The notes under the pieces: generated by a model | Databases searched by the model: none | The model's input: only the letters and a program-made list of their open reading frames with translations | Told to the model about the DNA's origin: nothing | NCBI GenBank assembly: GCA_012103505.1 | Contig: WLWP01000001.1 | Coordinates: 1,674,001-1,738,000 of the forward strand | Length of the DNA: 64,000 bases | Source: Pseudomonadales bacterium | GTDB lineage: Bacteria; Pseudomonadota; Gammaproteobacteria; Pseudomonadales; Azotimanducaceae | Direction of reading: 5' to 3' | Part shown: one piece after another, positions 51,839 through 59,760 of the stretch | Numbering within the stretch: the first letter of the stretch is position 1 | Layout of the letters: every line of letters starts with the position of its first letter | Position numbers and translations under genes: made by a program

Positions 51839-53015
51839 CGTTGACCCTCCAACCGATATCGGCTAACACCGCGTCCGTGTCTTGACCCGTAGTCGCATGA
51901 TCAGCGAGCGACCAAGGCGTCTCTGAAAAGTGATACGGTGCACCAGTCGACTTGACCTCGTTTGCCCCGACTTTGTGGGTCACAAACCACTCTCGCGCCT
52001 CCAATTGCGGGTTGCTCCCAACCCGTTCGATCGGTTGTACCCAGCCGTAGGGCATATGGCGATCTTGACCTTCAAAAAAAAGCGACTCTACGTCTTTGCC
52101 TGCAACCCAAGCCTCTAATTGTTGCATCGTTAGCGCGATGCGTTCGCGTAAATTTTCCGGCTCAAGATACTTCGGGTCAATCAACTCACCATGCGCGTCT
52201 TCTTCTATCAGCCATGCAAGCTGGTTATCAAAGTTTGGGGTCGGCGTGATCATGATGCTGCCACCATGGCCATTCATAACCGTGAACGCATCGCTCCAAT
52301 GCGTCGAGCCACGCCGGGGTAACACCCGACCTTCAGGTCGCATCAGAGTCTTGTCGTACCAATAAAACATGAAGACCTGTTCAATACAGGAGGCGATGCA
52401 TTCATGTACAGGTACGCCAGCGCTCTGCCCCTCACCTGTCTCGCGCACATGGTGTAACGCAGCCAGAGCTGCGATCGCAACGTAGGAACCAGCGACCATG
52501 AAGTTCAACTCACCAAACGTTTTCAGGGGTGAGGTATCTACGTCTCCAGTTGTCGCTACCTGCCCACCAAGCGCCCCCGCAACAAGATCAGGCGCCGCAA
52601 AGTCCGACCACGGACCACCAGACCCAAATGAAGATGAGTTGACGACGACGAGCTCCGGTTTCGCTTCGAGCAAACCTTGACCATTGACCAGGTCTGCGCA
52701 AAAACTCGCATCCGACAGCAAAATGACATCAGCACTTGCCAACAACAATTGCAGCTGGGCACGACCGTGTTCGGTCTCAACATCAGTCACGAACGAGCGC
52801 CGACTAGAAGAAAAGTAGGCGTAGTAGAGCGAACTCGTCGCGTCATCAGCTTTATCGATATGGGGACCGCGGGCGCGTAGAGGGTCACCCTCAGGCGGCT
52901 CGACGCGTACGACATCTGCGCCGAGATCAGCGAGCAGTTTGGCGCCGTAGATCGCCCGCTCATCGGTGAGATCGACAACGCGCACACCGGTCAACGCACC
53001 AGAAGATTCTGTCAC
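51831..53015 (-). CDS. CaiB/BaiF CoA-transferase, catalytic-type subunit
   Basis: A 394-aa transferase with VRVVDLTDERAIYGAKLLAD, GADVVRVEPPEGDPLRARG and Asp143 in AAPDLVAGALGG aligned with the catalytic residue. The start is GTG with GGAAGG. First gene of a two-transferase operon; the second subunit lacks the Asp. Its N-terminal LTDERAIYGAKL phrase is typical of one arm of two-subunit CoA-transferases found with acyl-CoA dehydrogenases and hydratases. The dienoyl-CoA isomerase is divergent across 120 bp. Confidence 0.9.
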   Translation of the reverse strand: MTESSGALTGVRVVDLTDERAIYGAKLLADLGADVVRVEPPEGDPLRARGPHIDKADDATSSLYYAYFSSSRRSFVTDVETEHGRAQLQLLLASADVILLSDASFCADLVNGQGLLEAKPELVVVNSSSFGSGGPWSDFAAPDLVAGALGGQVATTGDVDTSPLKTFGELNFMVAGSYVAIAALAALHHVRETGEGQSAGVPVHECIASCIEQVFMFYWYDKTLMRPEGRVLPRRGSTHWSDAFTVMNGHGGSIMITPTPNFDNQLAWLIEEDAHGELIDPKYLEPENLRERIALTMQQLEAWVAGKDVESLFFEGQDRHMPYGWVQPIERVGSNPQLEAREWFVTHKVGANEVKSTGAPYHFSETPWSLADHATTGQDTDAVLADIGWRVNDE

Positions 53016-53135
53016 TGTAGCCTTCCAAAGGTGAATCCGACAATTTAGGGCTTAATGGTGACGGTCTCAAGAGTTCTACAAATTATTCACCGCCGTTCGT
53101 TATACTCCTGAGATCTTGAACATCCGGGGAATGAG

Positions 53136-53981
53136 GTGGGCTACCAAGCTTTTAATGTAGAAATCGAAAACAATATCGCGCACGTGCAACTCAGCCGTCC
53201 TGAAAAGCGCAACTCGATGGATCGTGCTTTTTGGAGGGAACTCCCCGAGATCATTAACGACATCGATGACAATGCTCGCGCTCGAGTCATCGTCATCTCG
53301 TCGACCGGACCCCATTTCTCAGCAGGTCTCGATCTAACAATGTTCTCTGATGGCGCTGATGCTAGTACGACACGTAGCGAAGATCAGAAAATGCAAAGAG
53401 CCGCCGCTTCCTACCACAACATTCTCATGATGCAAAAGTCGTTTAACTGCCTGGAAGAATGTCGCGTACCGGTCCTTGTTGCTATCCAAGGTGGTGCTTT
53501 CGGTGGCGGGGTCGATCTATCCGTTGCTTGTGACATGCGCTATGCCACAGAAGACGCCTTCCTAATCATCCAAGAGATCAACATCGCGCTCACAGCTGAT
53601 GTGGGTACCTTCCCTCGCCTAGTCAAGTTGATTCCAGAAGGCATCGTCCGAGAACTCGCGTATACCGGTCGAAGGTTCACGGCCGCTGAGGCTAAGGATG
53701 CTGGGCTCATAAATCGGGTGTACGCGGACCATGACACTATGATGGCAGACGTCATGTCCATAGCGCACGAGATCGCGAGCAAAGCACCAGTCGCGGTTTA
53801 TGGATCGAAGCGCATGATTAACTATGCACGTGATCACTCAACAGCTGACGGTCTCGACTACATCAGTATTTGGAACTCAAGCATGATAAATAGTCCCGAG
53901 ATCATGGAAGCACTCACCGCAAAGAAGGAAGGGCGCGAAGCAACTTTTGTCGATTTGCCTCCGCGGTGGAAGCACGGCTAG
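53136..53981 (+). CDS. Delta3,5-Delta2,4-dienoyl-CoA isomerase (ECH1-like crotonase)
   Basis: A 281-aa crotonase. The acidic triad Asp127 (GGGVDLS), Glu147 (IIQEINIA) and Asp155 (TADVGTFP) has spacings of 20 and 8 residues, exactly those of rat dienoyl-CoA isomerase (Asp176, Glu196, Asp204). The N-terminal FSAGLDLTMF also matches that subfamily. It shifts conjugated or 3,5-dienoyl double bonds during breakdown of unsaturated acyl chains. The start is GTG preceded by GGGGA. It lies between the CoA-transferase pair (divergent) and the LLM gene (convergent). Confidence 0.92.
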   Translation: MGYQAFNVEIENNIAHVQLSRPEKRNSMDRAFWRELPEIINDIDDNARARVIVISSTGPHFSAGLDLTMFSDGADASTTRSEDQKMQRAAASYHNILMMQKSFNCLEECRVPVLVAIQGGAFGGGVDLSVACDMRYATEDAFLIIQEINIALTADVGTFPRLVKLIPEGIVRELAYTGRRFTAAEAKDAGLINRVYADHDTMMADVMSIAHEIASKAPVAVYGSKRMINYARDHSTADGLDYISIWNSSMINSPEIMEALTAKKEGREATFVDLPPRWKHG

Positions 53982-54022
53982 CGAATTAACTAGACGCGCG
54001 TCGGATTCACCGCGCTGTCGAT

Positions 54023-55018
54023 CTATAGCGCGGCGATATCCTGTAGCAAATCAGGGGGCGTCTCATCAGGCATGCCAACGACGCTCGCCACACCGCCAAA
54101 GCGGGTCGCGATAGCTTCGGCAATTTGATCAAACCGACCGACCGCAGCAAATAAATCAACAACGTCGTCGGGCACTTCCCGCGTCATTTCATCCCACTGG
54201 CCGTTCTTCGACATTTCATTCAACTTGTGACCCAAGTCCATGAGGTCGTGGACTTCAAAAACCGGCCAGTAGCTGGGCGTCGAGCCATAAAAGCCAACTC
54301 TTTGTCTAATCCACTCGTACATCTTAGTGACGGCTTCATCGTCTGCACCGGTCGCAACAAAACCACCACCGCTGAGCTCAAAATCGTCGCGCGATCGGCC
54401 AACCTTCTCCAACGCGCTATCGAACTTGGGTACAACGACGTCATCTAGATACTTTCTTGTACAGAATCCGTGCAGCATCGCGCCATCACATTCTTCTGCC
54501 GCCACCTTCATCATCGCGGGACCAACGGCTGCAATTTGGATTTTAGGCAGCCCACAGTCCAACGGTTCAGGAGCAAAGTTTGGCGTCATGAGCGTGAACT
54601 GATAATGCTCGCCTTGATAGTCGAGTTTTGTGCCATTTTGCCAACAGTCCCATATCGCACGTACCGCTTGCACGTACTCGCGCATACGAGGAGCGGGTGC
54701 ACTCCACGGTACGGAAAAGCGACGCACGTTATGCCCTTTCACCTGACTGCCGATCCCGAGAACAAAACGCCCGCCAGAGGCGGCTTGAAGATCCCAACCA
54801 AGATTTGCCGACGCCATTGGTGAGCGTGCAAATGCGATCGCAACACTTGTTCTCAATTCCAGCGACTTACTTTCGGTCGCCGCTACTGCCAACGGCAGAA
54901 ATGGATTAAAGCGATTCTCTTGTGTCGTAACACCGCTAAACCCACTCGTCTCTAAAGCGGCGACTTTGCTACCAACTTGATTAAGGTCTGTTCCTGTAAT
55001 CGATGTAATGGTCTTCAC
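54023..55018 (-). CDS. LLM-class flavin/F420-dependent oxidoreductase
   Basis: A 331-aa luciferase-like TIM-barrel protein: TTQENRFNPFLPLAVAATES, TSVAIAFARSPMASANLGWD, RFVLGIGSQVKGHN and VPWSAPAPRMREYV. These phrases match a group of F420-dependent enzymes (TIGR03617 type) best known in mycobacteria. The ATG overlaps the GST stop by four bases. It is last in the unit ACAD - ACAD - GST - LLM. No F420 synthesis genes are in the window; FMN is possible. Confidence 0.87.
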   Translation of the reverse strand: MKTITSITGTDLNQVGSKVAALETSGFSGVTTQENRFNPFLPLAVAATESKSLELRTSVAIAFARSPMASANLGWDLQAASGGRFVLGIGSQVKGHNVRRFSVPWSAPAPRMREYVQAVRAIWDCWQNGTKLDYQGEHYQFTLMTPNFAPEPLDCGLPKIQIAAVGPAMMKVAAEECDGAMLHGFCTRKYLDDVVVPKFDSALEKVGRSRDDFELSGGGFVATGADDEAVTKMYEWIRQRVGFYGSTPSYWPVFEVHDLMDLGHKLNEMSKNGQWDEMTREVPDDVVDLFAAVGRFDQIAEAIATRFGGVASVVGMPDETPPDLLQDIAAL

Positions 55019-55638
55019 AGCAGCTGCTTCTCCTGCGCGCTCTTGAACCCGGGTCGTTCCATATGAAGCTCAAGATAGCGTCTGGTGTTTGGCTTATATC
55101 GTTCATCCAAACCAAGCGAGATACCTAGGAACAACGCATAGTGAACTGCGATATCGGCGATAGTGAATCGATCGGCGACCAAATAGTCCTTACCACCCGC
55201 CAAAGCCATCTCAACCGAACGTAGCCTTGAGTGGTACCAGATGGAGTAGTCCTCGGCGACTTGAGGTATACGACGTTCCTCGGGTTCTAACCGCGTATAG
55301 CGCAACACGAGCGTTTGGGGAAACGTCAGCGTTGCGTCGCTTCGGAACAGCCAGTTGATGTACTCCCCATAACCCGCCTCGTCGACAGTCATACCGATAT
55401 CGCTCGGACCATGTTTTTCAACAAGGTAGTGGCAGATACCTGACGACTCCGTCATCGTTAAATCCCCGTCCGTAAAAGTCGGCACGGTACCCAATGGATT
55501 AAGATCTAAGTAACCGGGATACGTCGCCCGCGGTGGGAACTCCATATTCACCAGTTCATATTCCAAACCCATTTCTTCTAAGCACCAAAGCGGCCGCAGG
55601 GACCGGGCGTTGTTGCAGTGATATAGCGTCATGCTCAT
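55015..55638 (-). CDS. Glutathione S-transferase family protein
   Basis: A 207-aa GST. The N-terminal LYHCNNARSLRPLWCLEEMG has Ser/Arg in the active-site loop of theta/beta-like bacterial GSTs, followed by NPLGTVPTFTDGD (cis-Pro) and MTESSGICHYLVEKHG. AGGAG precedes the ATG. It sits between an ACAD pair and an LLM enzyme, overlapping the latter by four bases, so a glutathione-dependent step or protection from reactive enoyl intermediates is plausible. Not closely similar to the GST at 18.6 kb, which has a CPYA active site. Confidence 0.9.
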   Translation of the reverse strand: MSMTLYHCNNARSLRPLWCLEEMGLEYELVNMEFPPRATYPGYLDLNPLGTVPTFTDGDLTMTESSGICHYLVEKHGPSDIGMTVDEAGYGEYINWLFRSDATLTFPQTLVLRYTRLEPEERRIPQVAEDYSIWYHSRLRSVEMALAGGKDYLVADRFTIADIAVHYALFLGISLGLDERYKPNTRRYLELHMERPGFKSAQEKQLL

Positions 55639-55685
55639 TTCATAACTCCTGTGTTTGACAATTTGTTTCTAACAATCCGGCACCA

Positions 55686-56783
55686 CTAATCTAGCAAGAG
55701 AGGAGCCAAAAGCTGTCGATGGTAACGCTCATCCCCGAATTGGTGCTGACACCACAAAGCCCGACGCAAATACAACTGAGCATCGCACTCGTAAGTAAAC
55801 CCAAAACCGCCGTGAAATTGCACGGCACGATCACCTGCAAACGAAAAAGCTTCGCTCGTCTGAGCTTTCGCCATCCTCACAGCAACTTCAGTTTCTTTTG
55901 CATCTCCGCCAGCCATAACCGCAGCGGCATGATAGACATGGGATTTGGCACTCTCTTGGTCGAGCAGGACATCGACTGAAGGATGCTTCAGCGCTTGATA
56001 GCTGCCAATGTATTGCTCGAACTGTTTCCGCGTCGTGAGGTATTCAACGATTGTGTGTAATACAGAAGAGAGACCTCCTGCCATCTCCGCAGAAAGTAGA
56101 AGTAGTGCGGCGGCTTCGATGGCTGCGAAATCTGCTTCTGGGAGCACTTGATCAGCTGGGACTGTCAGACCGGTCAAATCCACTGTGTAGCTACGTCGGG
56201 TCTCATCGATCACCACTTCGCGGCGAATGGCGTCACGGGGCAGTTGTTCCTTTGTGACAATAACAAGTGCCGGGCGTGCCTCTATTAGCACCGACACAAT
56301 GAGTAGTTCAGCTACTTCAGCATCGAGCACTTGGCATTTCGTGCCTGTCAGCGTTAGCTCGTCGCCGCCGCTACCTGTGCACTCAACTTGGTCTAAAAGC
56401 CAACTGCCGTCACTTTCCGTCAGCGCCACGGTGCCGATTGTTCCTGACGCAAGTTGAGGTAACCAAGCATCCTTCTGGGCTTCGTTACCGGAAGTTTGTA
56501 GGGCTTGGATGGCCAGGGTTGTTGCGAGGTAAGGAGTACCCATTAAGCTGCGCCCCATCGCCTCTACTATTGGCACCACACTGGCGAGCCCCATGTCCAG
56601 ACCGCCATGTGCTTCTGAGACAGCAACTGCGAGCCAACCCAGTTCGGCGATCTCAGACCAGAGCGCTGGGTCGTAAGCTTCATTCTTTTCAATCGCGTCG
56701 CGCACGAGCGTGACGGAGGATTTTTCCTGGCAAAAATTCCGCGCCGTATCCAGGAGCATGATTTGTTCTTCAGATAATTTCAT
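55686..56783 (-). CDS. Acyl-CoA dehydrogenase, small subunit of an adjacent pair
   Basis: A 365-aa ACAD with KLSEEQIMLLDTARNFCQEK at the N-terminus and FHGGFGFTYECDAQLYLRRA near the end. The central SEPxxGSD motif is degenerate (ALTESDGSWLLDQVE), as in the small subunit at 10.0 kb. It follows the large subunit by nine bases and has its own AGGGGAG. This is the second large/small ACAD pair in the window but with reversed gene order, so the two loci were probably acquired or assembled independently. Confidence 0.9.
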   Translation of the reverse strand: MKLSEEQIMLLDTARNFCQEKSSVTLVRDAIEKNEAYDPALWSEIAELGWLAVAVSEAHGGLDMGLASVVPIVEAMGRSLMGTPYLATTLAIQALQTSGNEAQKDAWLPQLASGTIGTVALTESDGSWLLDQVECTGSGGDELTLTGTKCQVLDAEVAELLIVSVLIEARPALVIVTKEQLPRDAIRREVVIDETRRSYTVDLTGLTVPADQVLPEADFAAIEAAALLLLSAEMAGGLSSVLHTIVEYLTTRKQFEQYIGSYQALKHPSVDVLLDQESAKSHVYHAAAVMAGGDAKETEVAVRMAKAQTSEAFSFAGDRAVQFHGGFGFTYECDAQLYLRRALWCQHQFGDERYHRQLLAPLLLD

Positions 56784-56792
56784 CGCACTCCC

Positions 56793-57989
56793 CTATTTTG
56801 GCAAACCGAGGACACGTTCGCCCAAGATATTCTTTTGAATCTGGCTTGTACCACCACCAATTGTTCCGGAGAAAGCATTGAAATAGGAACGCTGCCACAT
56901 ACCCCCATCAATCGCGTCAGCGGCAACAAATCGAGCCCCATTGGCGCCCTGCAAAGCGATCGCAAGCTTGCACATGCGCCGCTTCATCTCTGTATTGCGT
57001 AATTTTCCCGACATCGGTATCGCACTTGGCCAATCCGAATTGAGGGCAGGAAGTTGAGCTCTCTTCGCCATCAGACTGTTACTTTCAGACTCGATGAGGA
57101 GTTGCACTAACTCGTCGCGGATCAGTGGGTCATCTATCGCGGGCTTGCCGTTGCGCTTTGCTCGCCGTGCAAGTTCAACGATATCGTTAGCGTTCATGTC
57201 CATGGACGCTATGCCACCTGCTTGACCACCGCTTGCGCCCCGTTCGAACGTCAATGTGACCATCGCGACCTGCCAGCCGCCACCTTCCTCTCCGAGTAAT
57301 GTGCTCGCCGGTATGCGCGCGTCATTAAAATACGTTTGACAGAAACCGTACTCGCCAGTGAGTTTCTTGATCGGCTTGGGATCCACTCCCGGCACGGTCA
57401 TAGGTGCTAAAAAGAAGCTCAATCCGGCGTACTTATTCTCAGCGGCTGGGTCTGTTCTTGCTAATAAAATCATGTATTTAGCGTATGAACCTAAACTGGT
57501 CCAAATCTTTGAGCCATTGACTATATATTCATCCCCGTCCTTGGTCGCCCGGCATTGCGCGTTGCCTAAATCTGAGCCGTGATCGGGTTCAGAAAAGCCC
57601 TGACACCAAATGTCCTCAGCGCTCAATATGCCTTGGATATAGCGCTGCTTATCCTCTTCAGATCCCATGTGGAGGATTAAAGGACCAGCCCAATTCAAGC
57701 CGATTGTATTGGGAAGAAACGGGGTTCGATTCTTGGCCATCGCCTTCGTTGCGAGATCCTGAAACGCTTGATCAACGCCACCGCCGCCATATTCTTTAGG
57801 CCAAGCCATCCCTACAAAGCCGGCTTCATAAACCTTCGCCTGCCAGTCTCTTAGGAACTCAAACTGTCGGTCAGTCCCCACCTCCATGAAAGTCTCTGGC
57901 AGTATGAAACCTGGGTCTTTGGGGGTGTTTTCGCGAAACCACGCATCGACCTCACTTTCATATTCCGCTAATTCCGTCGCTGTCGGCAT
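56793..57989 (-). CDS. Acyl-CoA dehydrogenase, large subunit of an adjacent pair
   Basis: A 398-aa ACAD with GFSEPDHGSDLGNAQ, NGSKIWTSLGSY and the C-terminal GGGTSQIQKNILGERVLGL. GG again replaces the YEG glutamate site. GAGAGG precedes the ATG. First gene of a four-gene unit (ACAD, ACAD, GST, LLM) divergent from the acyl-CoA carboxylase operon over 139 bp. An acyl-CoA dehydrogenase feeding an enoyl-CoA carboxylase and then a hydratase is the order of leucine and acyclic terpene degradation. Confidence 0.92.
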   Translation of the reverse strand: MPTATELAEYESEVDAWFRENTPKDPGFILPETFMEVGTDRQFEFLRDWQAKVYEAGFVGMAWPKEYGGGGVDQAFQDLATKAMAKNRTPFLPNTIGLNWAGPLILHMGSEEDKQRYIQGILSAEDIWCQGFSEPDHGSDLGNAQCRATKDGDEYIVNGSKIWTSLGSYAKYMILLARTDPAAENKYAGLSFFLAPMTVPGVDPKPIKKLTGEYGFCQTYFNDARIPASTLLGEEGGGWQVAMVTLTFERGASGGQAGGIASMDMNANDIVELARRAKRNGKPAIDDPLIRDELVQLLIESESNSLMAKRAQLPALNSDWPSAIPMSGKLRNTEMKRRMCKLAIALQGANGARFVAADAIDGGMWQRSYFNAFSGTIGGGTSQIQKNILGERVLGLPK

Positions 57990-58024
57990 GCCTCTCTCCT
58001 CTCCTTAACGGCGGGCGAGGCTAC

Positions 58025-58038
58025 CATAAACCTTTATG
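58025..58038. promoter_or_regulatory. Inverted repeat CATAAA-CC-TTTATG
   Basis: Two perfect six-base arms around CC lie in the control region between the ACAD/GST/LLM unit and the carboxylase operon. The position suits an operator shared by both units; the regulator is not in the window. Confidence 0.33.
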
Positions 58039-58128
58039 AATGGACCACGTATCTGGTAATTTAGGGGCTCGGGGATCGAACACTTAACGCGTTAGGGAGC
58101 AGGCGAAGACCTGCTGATGGGAGGATAC

Positions 58129-59760
58129 ATGCCGGTACTGGAATCAAAGCTTGATACCAGGGATGAGAGCTTTCAGAAGAACAAATCTGATATGGCCGAA
58201 ACCCTTGGGGAAATTCAAGCCTTACTCGACGAAGCTGCCGAAGGTGGTGGTGAAGAAGCGATGGCACGGCTCGCTTCAATCGGCAAGATGCCGATTCGCG
58301 AGAGAATCGCGGCAGTCTTAGACAGAGATACCCCGTTCTTAGAAATTAGTCCCCTTGCGGCCTGGCGTTCCCCCTTCGCGATTGGCTCTGGTTTCGTTGT
58401 AGGAATCGGCACAATCGAGGGTGTCGAATGCGTCATCCTTGGGCACGACCCATCAGTCCGAGCTGGGGCGTTTAACGCCTTCAACAGCAAAAAACTAATG
58501 CGCGGGCTTGAACTAGCGCGAGAGAATCGACTGCCCTATGTACAGTTTGTTGAATCTGCCGGGGCGGATTTACGAGGTGAGGCAGGCGGTGATCCAGAGG
58601 CTGCCATCCAACGCGAGATTGGACATTTTGCAGAATCCGGTCGGCTCTTCTACGAAATCACAGAGCTTTCCAAGATGCGCATACCCACCGTTTCGGTGGT
58701 CTTTGGTGCTTCGACTGCGGGCGGTGCTTACCAACCAGGGATGAGCGACTACAACATCTTTATCAAGAACCAAGCAAGAGTGTTCTTGGGTGGACCACCG
58801 CTGGTCAAGATGGCGACCGGTGAAGACGCGGACCCGGAGAGCCTAGGCGGCGCGGATATGCATACCCAAGTATCTGGCTTAGGGGACTATCTGGCACAAG
58901 ATGAAATGGACGGTATCCGACTATGTCGCGAAGTAGTGCGTCATCTCAATTGGACCAAGCTTGGACCCGAACCAGATGAAGAGTTCGAAGAGCCGGTACA
59001 TGAGGCAGAAGACCTTCTTGGCTTGGTGGCTAAGGATCTACGCACACCATTCGATATGCGAGAAGTGATTATGCGCATTGTTGACAGCTCATATTTTGAG
59101 GAGTTCAAGCCGCTGTATGGGCCAACTCTTGTTTGCGGTTGGGCAAAGATACACGGCTATCCAGTGGGTATCCTCGGCAACAACGGCGCCCTCTTCTCTG
59201 AGTCGTCAGAGAAAGCCGCTCAGTTCATCCAGCTTAACAATCAGATCCACGTACCACTGCTCTTCTTGCACAACATAACGGGTTTTATCGTTGGAACGGA
59301 CTTTGAGCAAGGTGGCATCACCAAGAACGGATCAAAAATGATTAACGCCGTTGCCAACTCGACAGTGCCGCACATCTCCATTTTAACCGCCGCGAGCTAT
59401 GGCGCCGGGAACTACGGCATGAGTGGCCGCGCGTTCGGACCGCGCTTCACCTACATCTGGCCGTTCGCCAAGATCGCAGTCATGGGACCGAAGCAGATGG
59501 CAGGGGTTATGACGATCGTCGGAAGAAATGCTGCCAAAAGGCGCGGTATCGAATTTGACGAGGAGGCAGATCAGAAACGTGCCGCAGTTGCGGAGCATTG
59601 GGCAGAAGAACGATCGAAAGGTCTCTTCGCCACATCACGCGTCTCGGACGACGGCATGATCGACCCGCGCGACACTCGAGCAACAATCGCGATGTCATTA
59701 TCCGCTTGTTACAACAACAAAGTTGAAGGTACTAAGGAGTTCGGCACATGGCGGATGTAA
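58129..59760 (+). CDS. Acyl-CoA carboxylase beta subunit (methylcrotonyl/geranyl-CoA type)
   Basis: The carboxyltransferase subunit, about 543 aa. It begins PVLESKLDTRDESFQKN, the N-terminus shared by LiuB and AtuC proteins, and has the two crotonase-like halves with oxyanion phrases FGASTAGGAYQPGMSD and AASYGAGNYGMSGRAF. It carboxylates the gamma carbon of a 3-methyl-enoyl-CoA together with the alpha subunit. GGGAGG before ATG 58129 sets the start over the in-frame ATG at 58117. It overlaps the alpha-subunit gene by 13 bases. Distinguishing isovalerate/leucine from citronellyl/geranyl substrates needs phylogeny. Confidence 0.93.
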   Translation: MPVLESKLDTRDESFQKNKSDMAETLGEIQALLDEAAEGGGEEAMARLASIGKMPIRERIAAVLDRDTPFLEISPLAAWRSPFAIGSGFVVGIGTIEGVECVILGHDPSVRAGAFNAFNSKKLMRGLELARENRLPYVQFVESAGADLRGEAGGDPEAAIQREIGHFAESGRLFYEITELSKMRIPTVSVVFGASTAGGAYQPGMSDYNIFIKNQARVFLGGPPLVKMATGEDADPESLGGADMHTQVSGLGDYLAQDEMDGIRLCREVVRHLNWTKLGPEPDEEFEEPVHEAEDLLGLVAKDLRTPFDMREVIMRIVDSSYFEEFKPLYGPTLVCGWAKIHGYPVGILGNNGALFSESSEKAAQFIQLNNQIHVPLLFLHNITGFIVGTDFEQGGITKNGSKMINAVANSTVPHISILTAASYGAGNYGMSGRAFGPRFTYIWPFAKIAVMGPKQMAGVMTIVGRNAAKRRGIEFDEEADQKRAAVAEHWAEERSKGLFATSRVSDDGMIDPRDTRATIAMSLSACYNNKVEGTKEFGTWRM

